Of a DNA stretch of 10,948 bases, positions 1 through 7,664 are shown in pieces. Numbering within the stretch: the first letter of the stretch is position 1; the number at the start of each line of letters is the position of its first letter. A model generated the notes under the pieces. It was not told the origin of the DNA, did not search any database, and worked only from the letters and a program-made list of their open reading frames with translations. Both the position numbers and the translations under genes were made by a program. This stretch comes from Acetobacteraceae bacterium (GTDB lineage: Bacteria; Pseudomonadota; Alphaproteobacteria; Acetobacterales; Acetobacteraceae): NCBI GenBank assembly GCA_003133265.1, contig PKWQ01000055.1, forward strand, positions 1 to 10,948, in the 5' to 3' direction.

Positions 1-1845
1 GGCGTGATGAAGATGGTTCGCTCCGACCGCGCGTCGAGCGGGGTGATCTTCACGCTCGATACCGAATCGGGCTTCCGCGACGTGGTGTTCATCACCGGTT
101 CGTACGGGCTCGGCGAGAACGTGGTGCAGGGCAAGGTCGATCCGGACGAATTCCACGTCCACAAGCCGACCTTCCGGCAGGGATATCGGGCGGTGCTGCG
201 GCGCGTGCTCGGCCGCAAGCAGCTGACCATGGTGCTGGCTTCCGGCCATACCGGCGCCACCACGCGCGACGAGCCGACCTCGCCCGAACAGCAGGCACGA
301 TACTGCCTCAGCGATGCCGAGGTGCTGACCCTGGCCGGCTACGCGATCCGCATCGAGGAGCATTATTCCGCCGCGTCCGGCCACCCCGAGCCCATGGATA
401 TCGAATGGGCCAAGGACAGCGAGGACGGGCAACTCTATATCGTGCAGGCGCGGCCGGAGACGGTGGCCTCGCGCAAGCAGGCCGGCATGCTGGAGACCTA
501 CACCCTGCGCACCGAGCAAAGGCCGCTGATCAGCGGCAAGGCGGTCGGCGAGAAGATCACCACCGGCACCGTGCGGGTGATCCATCATGCCGGGGATTTG
601 CAGGCGTTCCGCCCCGGAGAGGTGCTGGTCGCGGAACAGACCAGCCCCGACTGGGAGCCGGTGATGAAGACCGCCGGCGCCATCGTCACCGATCATGGCG
701 GGCGCACCTGCCACGCGGCGATCGTCGCGCGTGAACTCGGCGTGCCCGCGGTGGTCGGTGCTGGAAACGCCACCGCAACGCTCCGCACCGGCGACGCGGT
801 CACCGTCTCCTGCGCCGGCGGGGAAGCGGGCACGGTCTATGCCGGAACCCTGGCCTTCGACATCGCACGTGTCGATGCCACGACGCTGGCGATGCCGAGG
901 ACCGCGATCATGGTCAATCTCGGCAATCCCGATCTCGCGTTCCGCACCGCGATGATGCCGAACGCCGGCGTCGGGCTGGCGCGCATGGAGTTCATCATCA
1001 ACGAGCATATCGGCATCCATCCGATGGCGCTGGTGCATCCCGAACGGGTGAGCGCGGAGGACCAGGCACGCATCGCAGCACGCGCCGCCGCCGACCCCTC
1101 GCCGCTCGAGTTCTTCGTCCGCACCCTGGCCGAGGGCGTCGGCACCATCGCCGCCGCTTTCCACCCGAAGCCGGTGATCATCCGGCTGTCGGATTTCAAG
1201 ACCAACGAATACGCCGCGCTGATCGGCGGCGCCGCGTTCGAGCCGCACGAGGCCAACCCGATGCTCGGCTTCCGCGGGGCCGCGCGCTACGCGCATCCGG
1301 CCTATGCCGAGGGTTTTGCGCTGGAGTGCGCGGCTCTGCGCCGGGTGCGCACGGAGATGGGGCTGACCAACCTGTTGGTGATGGTGCCGTTCTGCCGCCG
1401 GGTGACGGAAGCGGAAACCGTGCTGGCCGAGATGGCGCGGCACGGCCTGCGGCGCGGCGAGGATGGGCTGGAGATCTACGTCATGTGCGAGATCCCCAAC
1501 AACGTGATCCAGGTAGATGCCTTCGCCCAGGTGTTCGATGGCTTCTCCATCGGCTCCAACGATCTGACCCAACTTACCCTCGGCGTCGATCGCGATTCCG
1601 ACATCGTTGCCTTCGATTTCGACGAGCGCGATCCGGGCATGCTGGAGATGTTGCGCCTTGCGGTCACCGGGGCGCAGCGCAACCACCGCAAGGTAGGCAT
1701 CTGCGGCGAGGCGCCGGCCAACTATCCAGAGATCGCTGGTTTCCTCGCCGGACTCGGCATCGATTCGATCAGCGTCAACCCATCCAGCCTGCTGCGCACC
1801 ATTGCCGTGGTGCATGCGGCCGAGACGCCGAAGGCAGCCGCTTGA
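1..1845 (+). CDS. ppsA: Phosphoenolpyruvate synthase, 5'-partial
   Basis: Makes PEP from pyruvate and ATP, releasing AMP and phosphate (cytosolic gluconeogenic enzyme). The frame is open to base 1, and the first visible residues (MVRSDRASSGVIFTLDTE) are internal to the N-terminal ATP-grasp domain, so roughly 180 residues are missing upstream. That fits a family length near 790, since about 614 residues remain. Next comes the mobile phosphohistidine domain with GGRTCHAAIVARELGVPAVVG, its His codon at 712-714. The PEP/pyruvate-binding barrel follows, with GSNDLTQLTLGVDRD and the catalytic-Cys motif GICGEAP (Cys codon 1702-1704), then the usual ending SVNPSSLLRT. The ATG codons near base 7 are internal methionines, not starts. 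The visible part shows no frameshift or missing key residue. The next gene starts 34 bases downstream with no terminator seen, so co-transcription is possible. Confidence 0.96.
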   Translation, partial: GVMKMVRSDRASSGVIFTLDTESGFRDVVFITGSYGLGENVVQGKVDPDEFHVHKPTFRQGYRAVLRRVLGRKQLTMVLASGHTGATTRDEPTSPEQQARYCLSDAEVLTLAGYAIRIEEHYSAASGHPEPMDIEWAKDSEDGQLYIVQARPETVASRKQAGMLETYTLRTEQRPLISGKAVGEKITTGTVRVIHHAGDLQAFRPGEVLVAEQTSPDWEPVMKTAGAIVTDHGGRTCHAAIVARELGVPAVVGAGNATATLRTGDAVTVSCAGGEAGTVYAGTLAFDIARVDATTLAMPRTAIMVNLGNPDLAFRTAMMPNAGVGLARMEFIINEHIGIHPMALVHPERVSAEDQARIAARAAADPSPLEFFVRTLAEGVGTIAAAFHPKPVIIRLSDFKTNEYAALIGGAAFEPHEANPMLGFRGAARYAHPAYAEGFALECAALRRVRTEMGLTNLLVMVPFCRRVTEAETVLAEMARHGLRRGEDGLEIYVMCEIPNNVIQVDAFAQVFDGFSIGSNDLTQLTLGVDRDSDIVAFDFDERDPGMLEMLRLAVTGAQRNHRKVGICGEAPANYPEIAGFLAGLGIDSISVNPSSLLRTIAVVHAAETPKAAA

Positions 1846-1879
1846 AGGGGATCGGCGCGCTGGGCGCGATGGTGGATCG

Positions 1880-2326
1880 ATGAATTCGCAAAGCGAGAGC
1901 ATGGCCAATGACGGCGTGCCAAAGTCCGTGACGGAAAATGTCCAGGCACCGGTTGTCGAGACCTTCGACTTGACCCGGCGTTTCGACAAGCTCACCGCGG
2001 TCGATAGCGTTTCCTTGACGGTGAACGCGGCTGAGATCTTCGGCCTCATCGGACCGAACGGTGCGGGCAAAAGCACCCTCATAAAGATGCTGACGACGAT
2101 GCTGCCGCCCTCTTCGGGCCGAGGGCTTGTTGCCGCCTTCGATGTGGCGGAGCAGCCGGCGCAGGTACGCCGGCGCATCGGCTATGTGCCGCAGCTGCCC
2201 TCGGCCGACGGCGAGCTCACTGGTTACGAGAACCTGCTGCTGTCGTCGCCACGGATACGCTCGGCCACGCCGAGGCGTCGGTCGCGAGGGATCAGCGGTG
2301 GCTCGCGATGCGGCTTGAGGCCATAG
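1880..2326 (+). pseudogene. DrrA-type ABC transporter ATP-binding protein, 3'-truncated remnant
   Basis: N-terminal part of a multidrug/daunorubicin-resistance-type ABC ATPase, which would power an exporter. From the ATG at 1880 the frame reads through a non-conserved leader and then a typical ATPase core: FDLTRRFDKLTAVDSVSL, Walker A GPNGAGKST at 2051-2077, and the Q-loop region IGYVPQLPSADGELTGYENLLL. At about 2240 the homology stops. The frame then runs through about 25 arginine/serine-rich residues, which are the antisense of the adjacent hyuA fragment, to a TAG at 2324-2326. The signature motif, Walker B and H-loop are all absent, so the product cannot be an active ATPase. No permease partner follows. 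An alternative start 78 bases upstream lies inside ppsA and is less likely. The truncation is seen directly; the DrrA subfamily is inferred from the VPQ...LTGYENL wording. Confidence 0.85.
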
Positions 2327-2649
2327 ACATCGCGGCGGGCATGACGGCCGATCTCCAGCACGTCGCGAAAGCCATCGGTGGTGATGAGCACGCCCCGAGG
2401 CAGCTTGCGCTCCAGCACCGCGTTCGTCGCGATGGTCGTACCGTGCAACAATAGCTGTATATCGGCGATCTCGAACCCGAACCGCTGCCCGGCCTCCTCG
2501 ATGCCGGCGATCAGCCCGATGGACGGGTCCTCCGGCGTCGTTGGCGTCTTCAGGCTGTTGAGCGCGCCGGTCCGCTCGTCGAGAACCTGCAGGTCTGTGA
2601 AAGTCCCACCGATGTCGATCCCGATGCGGACACCAAGCGTTTGATTCAC
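2224..2649 (-). pseudogene. Hydantoinase/oxoprolinase subunit A (HyuA-like), N-terminal remnant
   Basis: Start of an ATP-dependent hydantoinase/5-oxoprolinase alpha subunit, a family that opens hydantoin, N-methylhydantoin or oxoproline rings together with a HyuB partner. Reading from a GTG at 2649, with a GGAG upstream, it shows the acetate-kinase-like phosphate-1 motif GIDIGGTFTDL (residues 9-20), LLLHGTTIATNAVLER (66-81) and TTDGFRDVLEIGR (90-102). Similarity ends near RLGVAERIRGD (about residue 134). Seven residues derived from the neighbouring ABC gene follow, then a stop. Intact relatives are near 690 residues, so about one fifth remains, and no HyuB is present. It lies 131 bases downstream of the importer ATPase on the same strand, and was probably once the first catabolic gene of that operon. 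A GTG start is uncommon, and an in-frame ATG was not found closer to the conserved core. Almost certainly non-functional. Confidence 0.85.
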
Positions 2650-2780
2650 TATAATTCGCTCCGAAAATCTGATGGAAGAAGCTCAGCGGGATCGCCTGCC
2701 GGCGCGGCTTTAGTACGCAACCCTTGTACCGGCGTCAAAGACCATCCGTGTAAATAGGCGCCCACGACCGCCCATCGAAT

Positions 2781-3818
2781 TCAGAGAGTTCTATTGGCTA
2801 TAGCCGAGCGGAGCCGGAAGCGCTCACCGTCTTTATGCATTGAGGACATGCGCGCCGCTTGTGGCCAAGTGATCGTCACGAGATCGCCGGGCTCCACCGG
2901 ATGGCGGTAGAATAGATGATCGGGCAGCAGCGCTGCCGCCTCAACGCCCGTATCGGTGGCGAGCGCCACACGTACGATCGGGCCCTGGTATTCGACAACG
3001 GCGATCCGCCCGGTCAGACGCGGACCATCACTAGTATCACCGATCCTGCAATGATCGGCGCGCACGGCTATCATCCCATTCTGCCACGGTAAGACGTTAT
3101 GGCCGCCGATGAAGCGGGCGATGAAAGCGCTGGACGGGCGTTCGAACACTTCCCGCGGAGAGCCACTCTGGCGGATCCTGCCGTCCTCCATCACCACCAT
3201 CAGATCGGCCAGCGCCATCGCTTCCTCCTGGCTGTGGGTGACATGGATAAAACTGATCCCGAGCTCGCGCTGCAGGCGCTTCAGCTCTTCGCGCATGCGC
3301 ACCCGCAGGAACGGATCGAGCGCGGAGAGCGGTTCGTCCAGCAGTAGCACGCTCGGTTTGGTAATCAGCGCTCGGGCCAGCGCCACGCGCTGTTGCTGGC
3401 CGCCAGAGAGTTGCGCCGGCAGCCGGGTCGCAAATTCCTCCATATGCACGAGCGCGAGAAACTCCTGTGCCTGGCGGTGCCGTTCCGCCTTCGGCACGCC
3501 CCGCATCTTCAGGCTGAACGCCACGTTGTCGAGGCGGTTCAGATGCGGGAACAGCGCATAGTTCTGGAACATCATCGCCGTGCCGCGCTGCGCCGGCGCG
3601 AGTTCGGTGACATTGCCGCCGTTGATCAGGATGTCGCCGTCGCTGATCGTCTCGTGACCGGCGATCATGCGCAGCGTCGAGGTCTTGCCGCATCCGCTAG
3701 GACCCAGTAGGCAGCAATAGCTGTTTTTGGGAATGCGCAGCGAAATATCGTCGACCGCGACGGCATCACCATAGCGCTTGGTGACGGCGATCAGCTCGAC
3801 ATCGAATCTTGTGTCCAT
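2781..3818 (-). CDS. PotA-like ABC importer ATP-binding protein (spermidine/putrescine type)
   Basis: Cytoplasmic ATPase of a PotABCD-type importer. The 345-residue protein is complete. Walker A GPSGCGKTS is at 39-47, the Q-loop (MMFQNYALFPH) around 83-92, the signature LSGGQQQR at 137-144, Walker B VLLLDEP at 157-163, the D-loop SALD at 165-168, and the switch His in VTHSQEEA near 195. A C-terminal TOBE-like region follows from about 250. All catalytic residues are present. The ATG at 3818 has an AAGGA 8 bases upstream on the minus strand. It is the fourth gene of the importer operon, 27 bases after the second permease. Substrate cannot be assigned from the ATPase; the family covers polyamines, iron and other organic solutes. 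The extreme 3' end contains a 10-bp palindrome (2796-2805), probably coincidental. Confidence 0.95.
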   Translation of the reverse strand: MDTRFDVELIAVTKRYGDAVAVDDISLRIPKNSYCCLLGPSGCGKTSTLRMIAGHETISDGDILINGGNVTELAPAQRGTAMMFQNYALFPHLNRLDNVAFSLKMRGVPKAERHRQAQEFLALVHMEEFATRLPAQLSGGQQQRVALARALITKPSVLLLDEPLSALDPFLRVRMREELKRLQRELGISFIHVTHSQEEAMALADLMVVMEDGRIRQSGSPREVFERPSSAFIARFIGGHNVLPWQNGMIAVRADHCRIGDTSDGPRLTGRIAVVEYQGPIVRVALATDTGVEAAALLPDHLFYRHPVEPGDLVTITWPQAARMSSMHKDGERFRLRSAIANRTL

Positions 3819-3845
3819 GACGTCATCCTTGCCGAGATATGATGA

Positions 3846-4688
3846 TCAGACCGAGCGAATCGGATTGCGCCGGCGCTGCATGCGAAAGATCACCAGCAGC
3901 GTCGCGCCGATCAGCAAAAATGACACTGCCGTGGTTACCGTGCCGATAGCGAACAACGTGGGCGAACTTGAGGAGGAGATCAGGGCGTAGATCTCCAGCG
4001 GCAGGGTGTTTTTCGTGCCGATCGTCAGCGTGGTGCGGGCATATTCGTCATAGGACAGGGTGAAGGCGCCTACCGCCACGCCGAGGATGCCCGGCAGCAG
4101 GATCGGTAGCGTGACATGCACCAGGCGCTGCCAGGCGCTGGCGCCGAGATCGTTCGCCGCTTCCTCCCAGGACCGGTTGAACCGGTCCACCACTGCAAAC
4201 ATGACCAGCAAGCCGAATGGCAGGGTCCAGGTGAGCTGGGCGCCGAGCGCGGAAGTAAACAGGTTGGTCTGCAGGCCGAGAAACTGGAAGCCGAGCCCGA
4301 TGCCGAAACCGACCAGCAGGCTGGGCATCACCAGGCTGGCGATGGCGAGATAGAACAGTACGCCGGATCCGGGAAACCGGCGGCGAAAGCCAAGCCCGGC
4401 GGCCACCGAGATCACCACCGTAATTCCGCTTACCAGCAGGGCCAACTCCAGCGACCGGCTGAACGACACCGGGATGTTCGCCATCTGTCCGGGCTCGAGG
4501 ATGTTCCGAAACCAGCCCACGGAGGTACCGACCATCGGGAAGGTCACCCCGCCGTCCGGTCCCTGGAAGGACAGCACGTAGATCACCACCATAGGCCCGT
4601 ACAGAAACAGCAGAAACAACCCGAACAAGCCGGCCAGCGCATAGAAGGTCCAGGGCCTCTTGTCGCCCTTAGTCGCTCGCCCACTCAT
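3846..4688 (-). CDS. ABC importer permease, PotC-like
   Basis: Inner-membrane permease of the same importer (binding-protein-dependent transport inner membrane component), 280 residues. About six hydrophobic segments are visible, starting with FYALAGLFGLFLLFLYGPMV. The EAA loop that docks the ATPase reads EEAANDLGASAWQRLVHVTLP, slightly after the middle, followed by the conserved SYDEYARTTL stretch seen in PotC-type proteins. The start is set by the ATGA overlap with the preceding permease: ATG at 4686-4688 and the upstream stop at 4685-4687, which implies translational coupling. The frame stays open far upstream, but that is antisense or out-of-frame sequence inside the first permease gene and is not used. 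No defect seen. Confidence 0.93.
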   Translation of the reverse strand: MSGRATKGDKRPWTFYALAGLFGLFLLFLYGPMVVIYVLSFQGPDGGVTFPMVGTSVGWFRNILEPGQMANIPVSFSRSLELALLVSGITVVISVAAGLGFRRRFPGSGVLFYLAIASLVMPSLLVGFGIGLGFQFLGLQTNLFTSALGAQLTWTLPFGLLVMFAVVDRFNRSWEEAANDLGASAWQRLVHVTLPILLPGILGVAVGAFTLSYDEYARTTLTIGTKNTLPLEIYALISSSSSPTLFAIGTVTTAVSFLLIGATLLVIFRMQRRRNPIRSV

Positions 4689-5617
4689 TTCACCAGTTCC
4701 TTGCGCACATCGACCACCCGCATCATGCCGGCCACCAGGATGGCGACGAAGATCACCAGGATCATCGCATTCGCGGCCGCAGGCGGGTACTGCATGGCCT
4801 GGATCTCGGTGGACAGTGCCGAGACGATCGAGGCGCTCTGCCCGCCGCTCATCTGCTTGACCACAAAATAATCGCCCATCACCTGGGTAAACACCAAGAT
4901 CGAGCCGAGCGCGATGCCTGTCTTGGACAGCGGAATGACGACGTTCACCATTGTCTGCCAGCGGCTGGCGCCGGAGTCGCGCGCCGCTTCCATCAGCGCC
5001 GGATCGATCTTGCTGAGGGAATTGGCGATCGGGCCGATCATCAGCAGGGTGAACAGATGCACATAGGTGATGATGACGGCGAAATCGGAGAACAACAGGA
5101 ATTCCAGCGGCTTCGTGGTGATGTGCAGGCCCATTAGCAGCTGGTTGAAGGCGCCGTTGCGTCCGAGGAATGGGATCCAGGCGATGGTGCGGATGATCCC
5201 CGAGGTCCAGAACGGGATGGCGCAGAGCAGGAACAGCACGGCGCGCAATGTCGCACTGCGGATATGGAACACTAGGAAATAGGAGATATCGAAGCCCAGG
5301 AACAACGTAATGGCCCGGACGATGGCGGCGAATTTCAGCGAACTTAGATATACCCGCAAGGTCGTCGGCGTGGTGAGCAGCTCCCGGCAGTTGTCCAGCA
5401 TGAACGCGGGATAGATGCCGGTACGGTCGTAGTCGAAGAAGCTGACCACCAGGAACAGCAGGGTCGGCAAGGCGAACAGCACCAACAGGATCAGCGCCAG
5501 CGGTGCGACCTGCAGCCAGGAAACCAGCCCTGGCCGCAGCCGGCGGAGCGGCAGAGCGATCCGGCGCCGAGAGGAAGGGATCGTCTGCAACAACGTCGCC
5601 GCACTTCGCACGCTCAT
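4685..5617 (-). CDS. ABC importer permease, PotB-like
   Basis: First inner-membrane permease of the importer, 310 residues. A basic N-terminus (SSRRRIALPLRRLRPG) precedes the first membrane segment (VAPLALILLVLFALPTLLFL). More hydrophobic segments follow, with the canonical EAA loop MEAARDSGASRWQTMVNVVIP around residues 210-230 and a last membrane span near the C-terminus (AMILVIFVAILVAGMM). The ATG at 5617 has a GGAGG 7 bases upstream. Its stop overlaps the start of the second permease by four bases, so the two subunits are probably made in equal amounts. It would form the heterodimeric channel with the gene at 3846-4688. The length and architecture are normal for the family. Confidence 0.93.
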   Translation of the reverse strand: MSVRSAATLLQTIPSSRRRIALPLRRLRPGLVSWLQVAPLALILLVLFALPTLLFLVVSFFDYDRTGIYPAFMLDNCRELLTTPTTLRVYLSSLKFAAIVRAITLFLGFDISYFLVFHIRSATLRAVLFLLCAIPFWTSGIIRTIAWIPFLGRNGAFNQLLMGLHITTKPLEFLLFSDFAVIITYVHLFTLLMIGPIANSLSKIDPALMEAARDSGASRWQTMVNVVIPLSKTGIALGSILVFTQVMGDYFVVKQMSGGQSASIVSALSTEIQAMQYPPAAANAMILVIFVAILVAGMMRVVDVRKELVK

Positions 5618-5657
5618 GCGGCACCCTCCAGGCCAGCCCGCGTCAACATCGCCCGCA

Positions 5658-5822
5658 TCAATCGGCCGCCGGCTTCGCCATGTCCCGGCAGCGCATCAAT
5701 GGCAGTACGCGGGTGCCGAACTGCTTCATGCCGATGACGAAGTCGCCGAAGACCATCATCGTGCCGCGCACGCCGAAGTCGTGCAGATTGATCAGGGAAA
5801 GCGCAAATACGCCGAGTTGCAT
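5658..5822 (-). pseudogene. RutA/luciferase-like monooxygenase, C-terminal remnant (54 codons)
   Basis: Small ORF between the binding protein and the first permease. From an ATG at 5822, with GGAGG 9 bases upstream, it encodes 54 residues whose second half reads DFGVRGTMMVFGDFVIGM and then KQFGTRVLPLMRCRDM. This matches, from memory of the family, the C-terminal signature of the pyrimidine oxygenase RutA and related FMN-dependent luciferase-fold monooxygenases (F-DF--G---FG-R--PLM-CR). The intact enzyme is about 360-380 residues, so nearly all of the barrel is missing and the fragment cannot bind FMN or be catalytic. The frame extends upstream only to the binding-protein stop at 5871-5873. 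It may be transcribed with the operon and even translated, but it is most simply a deletion scar. The assignment rests on a short motif, hence the moderate confidence. Confidence 0.55.
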
Positions 5823-5870
5823 GCTCAGAACCCTCCGGAGATCGTCGGCCCACCGAAAATCATCGGACCA

Positions 5871-7175
5871 TCAGGAGGTGATGAACTCGTTCCACTTGCG
5901 CGTGAGATAGCGGTCCTCGTCCATCACCGAGTTCCATACGGCAATGTTGCCGAGACGCTCGGTATAGGATCCGCCGTCACGGACATTGCCGGCCTTCTCC
6001 ATCACCTTGCCGTAGGGGCTGAAGATGTCGGTGGCGGCGGGCTTGCCGGCGTACCAGTAATCCCACTCGGCCTCGGTCAGGAATTTGCGGGCGTTCTCCG
6101 GCTGGGCGGAATAGTAGCCCTGGCGCGCGATGAAGGCCCCCTGAAAGCCAGCGGCGTACCAGTTCATGTATTCATTGAAACAATCGAGCTTCAGCCCATC
6201 GACATGCTTCATCACGCCGAGCGTATATCCCCAGCCGCGATAGCCTTCCTTCAGTGGCTGGAACGTGCAGGCGATCCCGCGCGAACGCACCGCCGCCACG
6301 GCGGGGGACCACATCGACTGGATCACCACCTCGCCGGAGGCCATCAGGTTCACCGACTGGTCGAAGGAGGTCCAGAACGAACGGAAGTGGCCGGCCTTCT
6401 TGAGATCCATCATGGCCTGGATGGTCTTATCGATCTCCTCCTTCGTCATATTCCCCTTGTTGCCGTATTTAATGTCCCCGCGCTCCTCCAGCGCCATCGC
6501 GACGTCGATGATGCCGATCGTCGGGCTGTCTTGCAGCGCCGCCCTGCCCTTGAACTCCGGGCTCAGCAGATCACCCCAGCTGGAGATCGGCCTACCGGTC
6601 AGGTCGGGGCGAATCCCGAGGGTATCGCCATTGGTGACGCTCGGTATGGCAGTGACCCATTCGGTCGGCGCACCGGAGGTCACCTTCTGCCCGGTCGCAT
6701 CGGTGGCATACAGGACCATGGTGGGTGTGATGCCCTGCTGCGGCGCCTTGCGGCCATCGGCGTATTCACCCTTGGTGAACAACGGCAGCGTCTTGTCCCA
6801 GTATTTGAACTTGCTGAGCGGAATGGCCTGCAGCACGTTGCGGCCGATCAGATACCGCATGAAGACCAGGCTGATATCGGCGCAGTCGATGGAACTGGAT
6901 TGCAACAGGAACCGGTTCAGCAGGTCGGCGTTCTCCGAGGCCTGCATCTGCACGGTGAAGCCAAGTTCCTTGCTCGCCTGTTCGGCGATGCGCGGGATGG
7001 CGGTAACCGGCGGGCCGGCGTGATGCAGGACCACGTCCTTGATGTTCTGCGCCCAGATTGTCGGAAAGCCCGTCAGAGCACCGGATCCGGCGGCCAGCCC
7101 GCCGGCCGCGGCGGCGCCTTTCAGCAATCCCCGGCGCAAGAGTTTCGCGCCACGCGTCTTGCCTATCGTTGACAT
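5871..7175 (-). CDS. ABC importer substrate-binding protein, PotD/PotF-like, Tat-exported
   Basis: Periplasmic solute-binding protein, 434 residues, first gene of the importer operon. The N-terminus MSTIGKTRGAKLLRRGLLKG is a twin-arginine signal (RR at 14-15, LRRGLLK), followed by an Ala/Gly-rich hydrophobic core and a likely cleavage near TIWA|QN (about residue 42). The mature part looks like family-1 extracellular binding proteins: PEFKGRAALQDSPTIGIIDVAM, and the C-terminal VWNSVMDEDRYLTRKWNEF. The start at 7175 is chosen because AAGGA lies 8 bases upstream and the signal peptide begins there. The frame is open to 7394, but that extension has no family character. Tat export suggests it folds, perhaps with ligand or cofactor, in the cytoplasm first. 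The ligand is unknown; neighbouring enzyme relics hint at a nitrogen heterocycle rather than a simple polyamine. Confidence 0.93.
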   Translation of the reverse strand: MSTIGKTRGAKLLRRGLLKGAAAAGGLAAGSGALTGFPTIWAQNIKDVVLHHAGPPVTAIPRIAEQASKELGFTVQMQASENADLLNRFLLQSSSIDCADISLVFMRYLIGRNVLQAIPLSKFKYWDKTLPLFTKGEYADGRKAPQQGITPTMVLYATDATGQKVTSGAPTEWVTAIPSVTNGDTLGIRPDLTGRPISSWGDLLSPEFKGRAALQDSPTIGIIDVAMALEERGDIKYGNKGNMTKEEIDKTIQAMMDLKKAGHFRSFWTSFDQSVNLMASGEVVIQSMWSPAVAAVRSRGIACTFQPLKEGYRGWGYTLGVMKHVDGLKLDCFNEYMNWYAAGFQGAFIARQGYYSAQPENARKFLTEAEWDYWYAGKPAATDIFSPYGKVMEKAGNVRDGGSYTERLGNIAVWNSVMDEDRYLTRKWNEFITS

Positions 7176-7465
7176 GATGGATTCCTTCTTGGGGCACAAG
7201 CTTCGAAACAGCGTCTTGGGTGCAGTGCAGCAAAAATGATGCCAGGACCGACCGCCGGGCGGAAAGTGCGCCGACGCAGGGACCGGGCGGGTTCGCGGCA
7301 AGGATTTTGGAAAATGATGCGTGGTCGCCGGGATTTTGCGTGCCCAAATATTAGCCGAATGGCTATATATCAGCCATTTTCCGGTTGAAACCATTCATGC
7401 GGCGCGTGATGTAGGCATATCCGTCAGGCGGATGAAGGTCCTTACCGGCCGGTCCGTGCCCGCTG
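7176..7465. promoter_or_regulatory. Divergent intergenic region upstream of the importer operon
   Basis: About 290 bases, lower in GC around 7340-7380 than the flanks. It must carry the promoter of the leftward importer operon and probably that of the rightward amidase/amidohydrolase genes. The first 180 bases next to the importer are GC-rich and show nothing recognisable apart from the ribosome-binding site. The AT-rich core holds overlapping inverted repeats (listed separately). Two minor inverted repeats lie to the right: ATCCG/CGGAT separated by five bases near 7420-7435, and the palindrome ACCGGCCGGT near 7443-7453. No clean -35/-10 pair could be chosen by eye. No regulator gene is present in the window. 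Confidence 0.4.
7352..7378. promoter_or_regulatory. Overlapping inverted repeats, candidate operator
   Basis: A perfect 7-bp inverted repeat, AATGGCT (7358-7364) and AGCCATT (7372-7378), flanks the AT-only-but-one spacer ATATATC. A third half-site, TAGCC at 7352-7356, pairs with GGCTA at 7361-7365. The alternating AGCC/GGCT half-sites in the only AT-rich patch between two divergent transcription units look like a dimeric repressor or activator site overlapping a promoter. The protein that binds is not identifiable here. Confidence 0.45.
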
Positions 7466-7632
7466 ATGGCTAGGCCAGCGACCTCCACTTCCTGCCCATC
7501 GCCGAAGCCGCGCGGCTGATCGAGCGCCGACGGCTCTCCTCCGTCGAACTGACCGAGGCCTCCCTGTGCAAGGGCGAGGCGATCGACCCGCCGCTCTTAG
7601 ATGGCACGAAGTTTGCTCATAAAATTCTCTAA
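7466..7632 (+). pseudogene. Amidase-signature enzyme, N-terminal remnant
   Basis: In the frame starting at 7474 the sequence reads ASDLHFLPIAEAARLIERRR, then LSSVELTEASLCKGEAIDP. This is the N-terminal helix pattern of amidase-signature hydrolases (GatA/amidase type: ...LTIAEAARLIEARRLSPVELT...LDRIEALDP). After about 42 residues the similarity is lost and a TAA follows at 7630-7632. The catalytic Ser-Ser-Lys core (normally beyond residue 70) is absent. The ATG at 7466 is out of frame with the conserved part: the bases ATGGCTAG-GCCAG-CGAC look like an original ATG-GCT-AGC-GAC start carrying a 5-bp insertion, which also creates an in-frame TAG at 7471. So this remnant is both truncated and frameshifted. 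It lies 32 bases before the amidohydrolase on the same strand, suggesting a former operon. Confidence 0.6.
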
Positions 7633-7664
7633 GGGACGAGTCTGCTCCCGGCCAAGAGGATGGT

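Noticed and set aside
2650..2780. Possible extra gene fragment between the importer ATPase and the hyuA remnant
   Set aside because: The three minus-strand frames contain only short, unrecognisable peptides; I see no RNA gene or clear terminator there.
2796..2805. Palindrome GGCTATAGCC as an operator
   Set aside because: It lies inside the last codons of the importer ATPase gene, is only 10 bp, and has no promoter context. Its likeness to the half-sites at 7352-7378 is probably chance.
4689..5624. Extension of the second permease frame upstream to about 5624
   Set aside because: The added residues are a low-complexity Arg/Pro/His shadow of the first permease gene. The ATG at 4688 with the ATGA overlap is the natural start.
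5616..7172. Long open frame of 518 codons on the plus strand
   Set aside because: It is antisense to the binding-protein gene, composition-driven (His/Gly/Arg/Ala-rich), and has no family resemblance, whereas the minus-strand product is a clear Tat-exported binding protein.
7176..7394. N-terminal extension of the binding protein to 7394
   Set aside because: It would bury the Tat signal 73 residues inside the protein. The start at 7175 has a proper ribosome-binding site and signal peptide.
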